From positions 1 through 6,413 of the forward strand of contig JAFAZL010000516.1 in NCBI GenBank assembly GCA_019239815.1: a stretch of 6,413 bases of DNA, given 5' to 3'. Positions within the stretch are counted from its first letter, which is position 1; each line of letters starts with the position of its first letter. The notes below the pieces were generated by a model. The model did no database searches. It was not told the origin of the DNA and saw only the letters and a list, made by a program, of their open reading frames with translations. Source of the stretch: Acidobacteriota bacterium. Its GTDB lineage: Bacteria; Acidobacteriota; Terriglobia; Acidoferrales; UBA7541. Made by a program: the position numbers and the translations under genes. Positions 1 to 5,300 of the stretch are shown here, piece by piece.

Positions 1-601
1 CTATGAAACGGGTTATGGCTCATCGAGCCGTGTATACGAACGGAGTAACGCGCAACTCGGAATGACGCCGGCGACTTATCGAAAAGGAGGAAAGGGCATG
101 AAGATCGGATACACCATCACGAAATCGAAGTTGGGAGATGTCTTGGTTGCGGCGACGGAGCGTGGCGTTTCGGCGGTTTACTTGGGCGATTCTGAGCTGA
201 AGCTGGTAAAGGAACTGCGGGACGAATATCCGCGCGCGGCAATCAACTCAGCGGATCACTCGTTCGAAAAATGGGTGAGCGAGATCGTGCATCGTGTCGA
301 AGGCAAGCCGCCACGCGTGGAATTGCCGCTCGATGTACAGGCGACGGCGTTTCAGCGGCGCGTCTGGCAGGAATTGCAGCGCATTCCGTCGGGCACGACG
401 AAAACGTACTCGCAGGTCGCGGAAGCTGTTGGCAATCCAAAGGCCGTGCGAGCAGTGGCGCGGGCATGCGCTACGAATCCGGTTTCTATCGTGGTTCCGT
501 GCCACCGAGTCGTACGGCAGGACGGAAACCTGGCGGGCTATCGATGGGGCCTTTCGCGAAAGGAACGCTTGCTGGAGCAGGAGCGACAGTCGGCAAGCTG
601 A
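1..601 (+). CDS. ada: Ada: methyl-responsive regulator / O6-methylguanine-DNA methyltransferase, 5'-truncated
   Basis: Partial gene whose first whole codon is at position 2; 199 residues are in the window. Codons 1-28 read YETGYGSSSRVYERSNAQLG then MTPATYRK, the end of an AraC-type helix-turn-helix as found in Ada. The frame continues without a stop into a methyltransferase domain. Its DNA-binding part (about 112-199) holds GTTKTYSQVAEAVG, the helix AVRAVARACATNP and the active site PCHRV, with acceptor Cys167 (bases 500-502). In the family this Cys takes the alkyl group from O6-methylguanine or O4-methylthymine in a suicide reaction. The N-terminal Zn/Cys phosphotriester domain that switches Ada to an activator should lie upstream of the window. 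An ATG at 98 with a good ribosome site could be taken as the start of a stand-alone Ogt, but the upstream codons are clearly Ada-like. Cytoplasmic, convergent with the lolA-like gene. Identification is firm; the full length is unseen. Confidence 0.93.
   Translation, partial: YETGYGSSSRVYERSNAQLGMTPATYRKGGKGMKIGYTITKSKLGDVLVAATERGVSAVYLGDSELKLVKELRDEYPRAAINSADHSFEKWVSEIVHRVEGKPPRVELPLDVQATAFQRRVWQELQRIPSGTTKTYSQVAEAVGNPKAVRAVARACATNPVSIVVPCHRVVRQDGNLAGYRWGLSRKERLLEQERQSAS
84..100 (+). promoter_or_regulatory. Internal Shine-Dalgarno-like AAGGAGG and ATG inside ada
   Basis: AAGGAGG at 84-90 lies 7 nt before an in-frame ATG at 98. The spot is exactly the junction between the DNA-binding part and the methyltransferase domain, where the codons read RKGGKG-M. 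The sequence match to a ribosome binding site is excellent. It may allow a separate methyltransferase-only product of 167 residues, or it may simply be the chance result of Lys-Gly-Gly codons in the linker. Confidence 0.4.
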
Positions 602-696
602 GCGCCGGCTTGTTGAAACCGAATTCGATCGAAGCGATTCGCGTCGTTCGGCACGAAGACACACCCAATCTTCTGTCGGACGGCGCGAAACTGTTT

Positions 697-1446
697 TCAG
701 CCGCGTGGGCGGACGTGATTGACGTCTTTCGGCCAATCTTGCTTGAACCGTGAATCGGGAATCTTCAAGTTTTTCATCATGTTGGTGTAGTGGAATTGGA
801 TGTAGTCGCCGGGTCCGGTCTCGTAAAACTTTTGCTGAATCGGCAGCCAGGACGCCGAATCGATCCACATCTGAATCTTCGTGATTTGATGTTTTACGTC
901 GTCGGACTTCGGTGTGAGCTCAAGCAAATATGCTTTCTTTCCATCGAGCTGATCTTCTCCGGTCAGCTTCACGTCGTAGCTCTTCTTCAGTGCTTCGCTG
1001 CGCGTGCCGAACCCCAGCAACACATACTGATCGACCATCGCGCGATTCTTGCCGAGATCGTATTCTTCGACGCGCTTGATTTTTGGCGTGTAGACATAAA
1101 GCGCGTCACCAACGCGAAGAATCGTGCGTGGGTCGGGCTCGGTAATCTCGATCCGCATCTTCGAATCCTTGCGCACGAAGATGTGGCCCTTTTCGACGGA
1201 CGTATCTTTCACCACGTCGGTGTACTTCGTATTTTCCAGATCGGCCGTCAGGCTGCGAAAGTCGGCAGCGGCCTTGTCCATCGTCGCGAGCACGGCTTCC
1301 GTGGTCGCCTGACCGCCTTGCGCTGCGGGATTGTGGCGGGCGCCCGCGGGAAGGGAAATGGCGCACGAGAATGCAGTCAGCGCGAGCGCAACAGCAATCC
1401 AAATTTTAGGCTTCAAAGTGTGCACCTGGGGCCGATCGTTGGCCAT
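697..1446 (-). CDS. LolA-like periplasmic protein (outer-membrane lipoprotein-sorting family)
   Basis: 249 residues from the ATG at 1446. Residues 1-14 form a basic n-region, about 15-32 a hydrophobic stretch (IWIAVALALTAFS), and cleavage is likely near PAGA (about residue 36), so the product should be periplasmic. The mature part has the LolA/LolB-fold pattern: an early helix (VLATMDKAAADFRSLTADLE), then strands including KGHIFVRKDSKMRIEI, ALYVYTPKIKRVEEYDL, YLLELTPK and IQMWIDSASWLPIQQKFYE. Known LolA proteins carry lipoproteins from an inner-membrane ABC transporter to the outer membrane; this cargo role is inferred here from fold and neighbours. It is last in the leftward gene string, 112 nt after the small membrane protein. 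The start is uncertain: the ATG has only a weak GGAAA directly before it, a GTG at 1425 gives a shorter signal peptide, and a TTG at 1557 would add 37 residues that look non-coding. Cys28 sits in a poor lipobox (AFSC), so a lipoprotein is less likely. Confidence 0.82.
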   Translation of the reverse strand: MANDRPQVHTLKPKIWIAVALALTAFSCAISLPAGARHNPAAQGGQATTEAVLATMDKAAADFRSLTADLENTKYTDVVKDTSVEKGHIFVRKDSKMRIEITEPDPRTILRVGDALYVYTPKIKRVEEYDLGKNRAMVDQYVLLGFGTRSEALKKSYDVKLTGEDQLDGKKAYLLELTPKSDDVKHQITKIQMWIDSASWLPIQQKFYETGPGDYIQFHYTNMMKNLKIPDSRFKQDWPKDVNHVRPRG

Positions 1447-1471
1447 TTTCCGCGGAATTGATCGTAGCACA

Positions 1472-1511
1472 TAAGAAAAGATGCACCGACGAGCTGGAAC
1501 GTTTCGGTGCA
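1472..1511 (-). terminator. Hairpin plus T-rich tail upstream of the lolA-like gene (terminator or attenuator candidate)
   Basis: On the minus strand TGCACCGA (1511-1504) and TCGGTGCA (1489-1482) form a perfect 8-bp stem around a 14-nt loop, followed at once by TCTTTTCTTA. This resembles an intrinsic terminator, although the loop is long and the tail is interrupted by two C's. It lies between the small membrane-protein gene and the lolA-like ATG, so it would lower or regulate read-through into the last gene. Confidence 0.42.
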
Positions 1512-1530
1512 GGCGGCGCGAAGCGTGTCC

Positions 1531-1546
1531 GCAGGTGGTGACCTGC
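1531..1546. repeat. 6-bp perfect inverted repeat, 4-nt loop
   Basis: GCAGGT (1531-1536) and ACCTGC (1541-1546) flank GGTG. It lies 13 nt after the stop codon of the 131-residue membrane protein and 20 nt before the 1482-1511 hairpin in the direction of transcription. It could be a leader hairpin or a protein-binding dyad; no function is assigned. Confidence 0.35.
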
Positions 1547-1558
1547 AAGGTCGTCAAT

Positions 1559-1954
1559 TTAGCGGCGAATCTCGACCTGATAGGCGATGACGTTTCCGTC
1601 CTCGTCGCGCACCGGGTCGATCTTCAAGATCGAGAAACGTCCGTCGCGCAACTTGGGGAGCGCTTTCTTAAGTGCGTTGTGGAGGTCGTTCTGAAGCGCC
1701 GGCGTCTGTTCAGGAGGAGCCAGAACGCGCGCGTCGATGCGATACGTTTGCTGGGGATCACTTTCGCCGCCGGCGACGAGTTCCACCTGCGTCGGCGAGG
1801 TCGGAAGCCCAACCTGCGGCTGATCGTGAAACCAGCGCGGCGGCGTACCGAGCACAAAAATCAGAATGACGATGACGGCGAGGTCGTATTGCCACGTGCC
1901 GCGTTCATACGACCAGAAAAATGTGCGCGCGAGAATCGTTTTGAGGCTGGCCAT
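1559..1954 (-). CDS. Small single-pass membrane protein of unknown function (131 aa)
   Basis: I do not recognise a named family. Residues 1-23 (MASLKTILARTFFWSYERGT and on) are basic and aromatic, 24-37 (DLAVIVILIFVLGT) form one membrane helix, and a conspicuous PPRWFHDQP motif follows directly at 38-46. The rest is a soluble domain with a Pro-rich linker (about 49-56), strand-like segments, a helix with QNDLHNALKKALPKLRDG (89-106) and a final strand (VIAYQVEIRR). The positive N-terminus suggests an N-in topology with the C-terminal domain in the periplasm. Its ATG lies one base after the TGA of the ATPase gene and has no Shine-Dalgarno sequence, so it is probably translated by coupling. Position between a transporter ATPase and a LolA-like protein suggests an accessory subunit or periplasmic adaptor; that is inference only. 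Confidence 0.75.
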   Translation of the reverse strand: MASLKTILARTFFWSYERGTWQYDLAVIVILIFVLGTPPRWFHDQPQVGLPTSPTQVELVAGGESDPQQTYRIDARVLAPPEQTPALQNDLHNALKKALPKLRDGRFSILKIDPVRDEDGNVIAYQVEIRR

Positions 1955-1955
1955 T

Positions 1956-2639
1956 TCAGTCGGCGGGGATGCCGTCGACGATGACGCCGTCGCGCATGTG
2001 CACGACGCGGTCGAAGTAGGTGACGGCTTCCGGATTGTGGGTGATCATCACGATCGTTTGGCCTAGGTCCTTGTTTAACTGGCGCAACATCTCGAGCACG
2101 ATGTCGGAATTTTTCGAGTCGAGGTTACCCGTTGGCTCGTCGGCAAGCAAGATCTTCGGCTCATTGATGATGGCGCGGGCGATGGCCACGCGCTGCTGTT
2201 CGCCGCCCGAAAGCTCGGACGGCCTGTGGTGCAAACGCCCTTCAAGCCCAAGCATTTTTGTAACAACGTCGAAGCGATGCGGATCGAAACCGTCGCCATG
2301 TATGAATTGCGCAATCGCTATGTTGCCCTTTGCGCTCAACGTGGGCAGCAAATTAAACCGCTGAAACACGAAGCCGATCTTGTGTCGCCGCAATTTTGTG
2401 CGCGCCGCGTCGCTCATTTCCGTGAGGTCGTTGCCGTCTACGAAAACGTGCCCGCGCGAAGCCTGCGCGAGGCCGCCGATGACATAGAGTAGAGAAGACT
2501 TGCCGCATCCCGATGGGCCCATGACCGCAACCGATTCGCCCGGCGCTACTTGAAAGTTGACGCCACGCAGGGCTGGCACTTCTACTTTGCCCGCGCGGTA
2601 CAACTTCCAAAGTCCTTCAGTTTTGAGTATCGACTCCAC
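1956..2639 (-). CDS. ABC transporter ATP-binding protein, MacB/LolD type
   Basis: 227 residues, the normal length for this class. All nucleotide-binding motifs are intact: Walker [10 protein letters not shown] (41-49), Q-loop Gln93 in [13 protein letters not shown], signature LSGGE (143-147), Walker B ILLADEP with catalytic Glu168, D-loop GNLD (171-174), and switch His201 in [18 protein letters not shown] (21-31) is the typical A-loop region. It should bind the cytoplasmic face of the neighbouring FtsX-type permease and power it by ATP hydrolysis. The usual glutamate after the Q-loop (ENV) is replaced by KGNI, and the segment looks more like MacB (FQRFNLLP) than LolD of enteric bacteria (YQFHHLLP). 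The start is GTG at 2639: no ATG, GTG or TTG exists upstream before the in-frame stop at 2721-2723. A 152-nt gap separates it from the permease, so it may have its own promoter. Confidence 0.95.
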   Translation of the reverse strand: MESILKTEGLWKLYRAGKVEVPALRGVNFQVAPGESVAVMGPSGCGKSSLLYVIGGLAQASRGHVFVDGNDLTEMSDAARTKLRRHKIGFVFQRFNLLPTLSAKGNIAIAQFIHGDGFDPHRFDVVTKMLGLEGRLHHRPSELSGGEQQRVAIARAIINEPKILLADEPTGNLDSKNSDIVLEMLRQLNKDLGQTIVMITHNPEAVTYFDRVVHMRDGVIVDGIPAD

Positions 2640-2647
2640 TCGTTTTG

Positions 2648-2667
2648 GCCCTGGCTTTTTGCCCTGG
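2648..2667. repeat. Short tandem direct repeat upstream of the ATPase start
   Basis: GCCCTGG occurs at 2648-2654 and again at 2661-2667, a 13-bp period. On the minus strand this reads CCAGGGC, then AAAAAG, then CCAGGGC, ending 8 nt before the GTG at 2639. The AGGG in the second copy may act as a poor ribosome site. It may also be a binding site or chance. Confidence 0.35.
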
Positions 2668-2693
2668 AAGATGCGATCCGTCGTTAGTTTTGT

Positions 2694-2723
2694 ATTGTAG
2701 CTGCGTTTAAGGCCTACTGCCTA
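2694..2723 (-). promoter_or_regulatory. Candidate internal promoter for the ATPase gene
   Basis: On the minus strand TAGGCA (2723-2718, 4 of 6 to TTGACA), an 18-nt spacer and TACAAT (2699-2694, 5 of 6 to TATAAT). The predicted start near 2687 would give a leader of about 48 nt before GTG 2639. The -10 is good and the -35 weak. It would explain how the downstream three genes are expressed across the 152-nt gap after the permease gene; no convincing terminator is seen in that gap. Confidence 0.35.
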
Positions 2724-2791
2724 GGTAGCTGAACACTAAAAGAGCCCTGTTCGCGGCGTTCGATCCGGTCAAACGTCGTTTTGTCCGAACT

Positions 2792-3892
2792 TTAGTCGTA
2801 CGACAGCGCCTCGACGGCGTCCTTCCGGCTTGCTATCCAGGCGGGATAGCTCGCGCCGATGACAGCGCCGGCCAGCGCGATCGCGCCCGCCCGCAAGATC
2901 CACGGCATGGTGATCAGGATCGACAGTGTCGGAAAGCTGGCGAGAAACGCGGCGCGAACGATGTAACTCAGCCCTACTCCAGCGGCGATACCGAGAAGGC
3001 AGAGCACCGCCGATTCGGTCAGGAGCGATCGAATGATGAATGCGCGATTTGCGCCGATCGATTTCAGTACACCGATATCACGCGTGCGCTCGACGACGGT
3101 GGTATACATCGTGAGAAATATGACGAGCAGGCCGATCGAAACCGCCAGTGCGATCATCGAGTGAATGAACGGCTCGAGCCCCGGGACATTGGTCGAGGTA
3201 AGCAACGAGAGAAATTCCTTGAGCGGCCGGATCGTGTAGCCGGGGAAGATGGCGCGGATTTCGCCCATGACGTCGTCGGTATGCTCCGGACGCGTACACT
3301 TCAGCAAAAAAATCGAAGCCTTGTCGCGCGCGCCGACAAGTTCTTGCAAAGTCACGATCGGAACGAAGATACGCGAGCCTTTGCCGTGCTCGACGATCGC
3401 GGCGATTTTCCAGTCGTGGTTGAGCAGGTTGTAGGTGTCGCCGACTTTCAATTTTTTGGCGCGCGCTTCCCAATCATCGACAAGCATGTCGTCGGGGCCT
3501 TGCATGTCGTGGCCATGCAAGAAAACGAAGCCGCCCGACACGGCGTGGTACGAATCCTTGTCGATTCCGTAGATCGTTTCGACGCCGCCGCTGGCATTGA
3601 ATTGCAGCAGCGCGGGCGCGACGGCCTGAACGTACTTGAGAGTTTCGAGCTTTTCGCCGATTTTCATCGGCATCGGCGAGCCGCTGAATCCGAGGAAGAT
3701 CGATGCCGCGGGAGGCTGAAGCACAATGTCGGCGCCGATGCCCTGAATGCGTTTCGCGCTTTCCGCCAGCAGCCCTGACGTGAGTCCGACAATGAGCACG
3801 ACGAGGGCGACCTCGACCGCGACCGCCATGATTCCGATGAACGTGCGCAACGGCCGGTGCAGCAAGTTGCGCGTGATGAGTTCGCCCATCAC
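2792..3892 (-). CDS. ABC transporter permease, FtsX/MacB/LolCE superfamily
   Basis: 366 residues with the four-helix plan of this superfamily: TM1 about 17-40 (FIGIMAVAVEVALVVLIVGL), a large periplasmic domain 41-240 of the MacB_PCD type, then TM2 243-266, TM3 288-312 and TM4 330-352. Between TM2 and TM3 is ERTRDIGVLKSIGANRAFI (268-286), the conserved cytoplasmic coupling segment that contacts the ATPase. The C-terminus KDAVEALSYD matches the usual ending. Related proteins transmit ATPase motion to the periplasm to release lipoproteins, extrude substrates or control hydrolases rather than forming a plain pore. With only one permease gene here, a homodimer is expected. The GTG at 3892 overlaps the lipoprotein stop as GTGA and has AAGGA 11 nt upstream. 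The adjacent ATG (3889) gives 365 residues with longer spacing. The exact substrate is unknown. Confidence 0.92.
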   Translation of the reverse strand: MMGELITRNLLHRPLRTFIGIMAVAVEVALVVLIVGLTSGLLAESAKRIQGIGADIVLQPPAASIFLGFSGSPMPMKIGEKLETLKYVQAVAPALLQFNASGGVETIYGIDKDSYHAVSGGFVFLHGHDMQGPDDMLVDDWEARAKKLKVGDTYNLLNHDWKIAAIVEHGKGSRIFVPIVTLQELVGARDKASIFLLKCTRPEHTDDVMGEIRAIFPGYTIRPLKEFLSLLTSTNVPGLEPFIHSMIALAVSIGLLVIFLTMYTTVVERTRDIGVLKSIGANRAFIIRSLLTESAVLCLLGIAAGVGLSYIVRAAFLASFPTLSILITMPWILRAGAIALAGAVIGASYPAWIASRKDAVEALSYD

Positions 3893-4809
3893 GGCTGGTG
3901 GTTTCCTTCGGCTTCGCTGACGTGGACGAGTTCGCTGCCGGCGGGCTGCTCCAATTTGAAGCGATCGGCGGGCACGTCGGAATTCAGCACGATTTTGCTC
4001 ACCTGCAGATCGAGGCGGTAGTCGTCATGTGGGCGATCGATGCGAATGTTGTGCGCGAACGTGGTAACCGGGCCGCTCACCGGCGCGCCGGCTTGCGCCG
4101 GATCGACCGGCTGCCAATCCGAATAGCGCACATCGGACACGAGCAAACCTTTCGGCGCGAAAGTCTGCAGCCGCGAAACCTGCAAGTTGGCGCGGTCGAA
4201 CCAGATCTTGCGCAGTATCTCAGTGCGATAGCCGCCGCGTAAAACGGTCAGCACATAAAAGCGAGCCGTTTCGTCGTTGAATTCTTCGAACAGCACCGAT
4301 TCCTCTTTGCGGATTTCGGGCCAAAGCAGCGCGTCGAGCAAATGTTGTGGGCGCAGATTTTCGATCGGCTTGCTGCTATTGAATTCCCCTGTCACCTGGC
4401 CAATTAAAAACTTGTTTTTGGACGGCACCGAAACGCGGAACGTTTCGCCGTCGCTGGCCATGTCGAAGACGGTCGTGCCGATCACCGGCGCCTGGCCGAT
4501 CACGCGGATATTCGACGGGCGCGCAGCTAACAGAAATGCTTTTACCTCGTGATATTCCTCGATGACGCCGCTGTACTTCGATCCGGCCGTAGGCTTCAGC
4601 ACAACGGTCGCGTTCACCGTGTTGATGTTTTGCGCGTAGAGGTTGTACTTGTCCAGAAGCTCTTCGCGAGTCGCATCCTTAATTACGGGCTTTTCGGCGG
4701 GAGCAACCGTTGTCTTCGTGCTGATCTTTGTGCCGTTGCCGCAGCCAAAGCCAGTGCCGATTGCCGTCAGTGTCGCCACAACCATCCATATCGCAACGCG
4801 TCGATTCAA
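3889..4809 (-). CDS. Putative outer-membrane lipoprotein, LolA/LolB-like (DUF4292-like)
   Basis: 306 residues from TTG at 4809. MNRR is followed by a hydrophobic stretch (VAIWMVVATLTAIGTG) and Cys23 in TGFGC, a loose lipobox, so lipid attachment is likely but not certain. After a Thr/Ala/Lys linker (24-45), the domain opens with a helix (TREELLDKYNLYAQNINTVN) and continues in strands of the LolA/LolB type (ATVVLKP, HEVKAFLLAARPSNIRVIGQ, TVFDMASDGETFRVSVPSKN, RFYVLTVLR). It ends with VPADRFKLEQPAGSELV, common at the end of such proteins. Probable role: an envelope lipid or lipoprotein acceptor or partner of the transporter encoded directly after it (GTGA overlap). The TTG at 4809 is preceded by AAGG at 9 nt and lies some 25 nt after the predicted transcription start. 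TTG at 4842 would be longer by 11 residues but has no ribosome site and falls at the promoter. The family name is my best judgement. Confidence 0.78.
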   Translation of the reverse strand: MNRRVAIWMVVATLTAIGTGFGCGNGTKISTKTTVAPAEKPVIKDATREELLDKYNLYAQNINTVNATVVLKPTAGSKYSGVIEEYHEVKAFLLAARPSNIRVIGQAPVIGTTVFDMASDGETFRVSVPSKNKFLIGQVTGEFNSSKPIENLRPQHLLDALLWPEIRKEESVLFEEFNDETARFYVLTVLRGGYRTEILRKIWFDRANLQVSRLQTFAPKGLLVSDVRYSDWQPVDPAQAGAPVSGPVTTFAHNIRIDRPHDDYRLDLQVSKIVLNSDVPADRFKLEQPAGSELVHVSEAEGNHQP

Positions 4810-4840
4810 TGAGTTACGCCTTGTAGTGCTCAAATAAAAC

Positions 4841-4870
4841 AATTTAGCAGCCAGCCGGAATGGCCGTCAA
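4841..4870 (-). promoter_or_regulatory. Sigma70-like promoter of the leftward gene string
   Basis: On the minus strand TTGACG (4870-4865, 5 of 6), an 18-nt spacer and TAAATT (4846-4841, 4 of 6). The expected start near 4834 leaves a leader of about 25 nt, containing AAGG, before TTG 4809. It is the best promoter match in the divergent region for the lipoprotein-permease pair and supports the shorter start of the lipoprotein. Confidence 0.5.
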
Positions 4871-4896
4871 TTTGATGCGAAAGTCGGAAGTGCGTC

Positions 4897-4915
4897 ACGC
4901 AGCGGCTTTCTGCGT
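4897..4915. repeat. Inverted repeat ACGCAG / CTGCGT
   Basis: Perfect 6-bp arms (4897-4902 and 4910-4915) with a 7-nt loop. CTGCG at 4910-4914 could instead pair with CGCAG at 4921-4925. It lies about 27 bp upstream of the -35 box of the leftward promoter, a reasonable place for an activator or repressor site. Function unassigned. Confidence 0.35.
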
Positions 4916-4960
4916 TATTTCGCAGCTTGGATTGAGGTTGCGCAAAAATCCCGCTCGCTT

Positions 4961-4975
4961 GTCGCAAAATGCGAC
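4961..4975. repeat. Inverted repeat GTCGCA-AAA-TGCGAC
   Basis: Perfect 6-bp arms around AAA. There is no T-run after it on either strand, so a terminator is unlikely and a protein-binding dyad is more plausible. It lies between the two divergent promoter candidates. Confidence 0.38.
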
Positions 4976-4986
4976 GACAGCGTGCG

Positions 4987-5002
4987 TACAGTTTTAACTG
5001 TA
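4987..5002. promoter_or_regulatory. Operator-like dyad TACAGTT-TT-AACTGTA
   Basis: Perfect 7-bp arms (4987-4993 and 4996-5002) around TT. It covers the -35 position of the extended -10 promoter at 5011-5019, the usual place for a repressor to block RNA polymerase. The arm order is ACAG then CTGT, opposite to the CTGT-N8-ACAG LexA box of E. coli, so LexA is not claimed. Confidence 0.45.
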
Positions 5003-5010
5003 TTTATCGA

Positions 5011-5019
5011 TGCTAAAAT
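5011..5019 (+). promoter_or_regulatory. Extended -10 promoter for the NHL-repeat gene
   Basis: TGC then TAAAAT (5014-5019), 5 of 6 to TATAAT with the TGn extension that can replace a good -35; none is seen 16-18 nt upstream. Transcription would start near 5026, giving an untranslated leader of about 275 nt before the ATG at 5301. Confidence 0.4.
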
Positions 5020-5126
5020 CGGACGTAGGATTGGCAGCCCTTTTTGACGAGCCCTCATCTCAATCCGATGCATTGTGCCCAGTTGTCCTCGTTGTTCAGT
5101 GTCTGTTTGTACGAATGTCAATGAAA

Positions 5127-5183
5127 GGTACTATTGGAAACCTCTCCTCTAGTACCAACGGCGGTCGGAATCCGTACTATTGG
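5127..5183 (+). promoter_or_regulatory. Leader element with mutually exclusive hairpins (A-B-C repeat)
   Basis: GTACTATTGG occurs twice (5128-5137 and 5174-5183), 46 bp apart. Between them lies TAGTACC (5150-5156), which pairs with GGTACTA at 5127-5133 (7 bp, 16-nt loop) or, as TAGTAC, with GTACTA at 5174-5179 (6 bp, 18-nt loop). Only one pairing can form at a time. The downstream pairing is followed by a T-rich stretch (GGGTTTTGTTTTG). The layout resembles an attenuator or riboswitch expression platform, but I recognise no known aptamer. Confidence 0.35.
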
Positions 5184-5260
5184 GTTTTGTTTTGAGTGCG
5201 ACTTATTCTCGTTCACGCAAAGAGAAGAAGCCACACTTGTCCCTTGTTTCACAAAAATCA

Positions 5261-5274
5261 TGAGCTTCGGCTCA
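5261..5274 (+). promoter_or_regulatory. UUCG-tetraloop hairpin ahead of the NHL-gene ribosome site
   Basis: TGAGC-TTCG-GCTCA forms a 5-bp stem closed by C(UUCG)G, one of the most stable RNA tetraloops. It ends 10 nt before the ribosome binding site, so it could stabilise the transcript or keep the site exposed. There is no T-run, so it is not a terminator. Confidence 0.45.
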
Positions 5275-5284
5275 AAGTCCATCG

Positions 5285-5292
5285 AAGGAAGG
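5285..5292 (+). promoter_or_regulatory. Ribosome binding site AAGGAAGG of the NHL gene
   Basis: A strong Shine-Dalgarno match 8 nt before ATG 5301. It fixes the start of a gene that is cut at its other end and is consistent with the signal peptide directly after that ATG. Confidence 0.75.
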
Positions 5293-5300
5293 CAGCATCG

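Larger units (their letters stand above)
4871..5300. other. Divergent intergenic control region and NHL-gene leader
   Basis: About 430 nt without a convincing gene. In order it contains dyads at 4897-4915, 4961-4975 and 4987-5002, an extended -10 promoter on the plus strand at 5011-5019, a leader with repeated and inverted GTACTA elements (5127-5183), a UUCG-capped hairpin (5261-5274) and the ribosome site of the NHL gene. Open frames on both strands here lack ribosome sites and recognisable protein features and are treated as chance. Confidence 0.6.

Noticed and set aside
98..601. Stand-alone ogt gene starting at ATG 98 (or ATG 62)
   Set aside because: Codons 2-97 are open in the same frame and encode the end of an Ada AraC-type domain (GYGSSSRVYE, LGMTPATYR), so the main gene is a 5'-truncated ada.
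602..696. Bidirectional terminator between convergent ada and lolA-like genes
   Set aside because: Only 4-bp or imperfect stems without clear T-runs were found; not strong enough to call.
248..868. Long minus-strand frame opposite ada
   Set aside because: Arg/Ser-rich shadow of ada and of the lolA-like gene end, with no domain pattern.
1447..1557. 37-residue N-terminal extension of the lolA-like protein from TTG 1557
   Set aside because: It would put a basic, Cys/Arg-rich segment before a good signal peptide, has no ribosome site, and the DNA instead holds two hairpins.
4987..5002. LexA (SOS) box
   Set aside because: The arms are ACAGT...ACTGT, the reverse order of the CTGT-N8-ACAG box, so only an unspecified operator is proposed.
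4915..5121. Minus-strand frame of 68 codons in the divergent region
   Set aside because: No ribosome site, no domain or signal features, and it overlaps the promoter and dyads.
5010..5195. Small plus-strand frame (61 codons, or 26 from ATG 5115) in the NHL leader, ending NPYYWVLF
   Set aside because: The longer version starts inside the -10 element and neither ATG has a ribosome site. A regulatory leader peptide cannot be excluded but is not supported.
5205..5275. c-di-GMP riboswitch suggested by CACGCAAAG at 5213-5221
   Set aside because: The rest of the GEMM core (GCAAACC, GAAA tetraloop, receptor) is absent.
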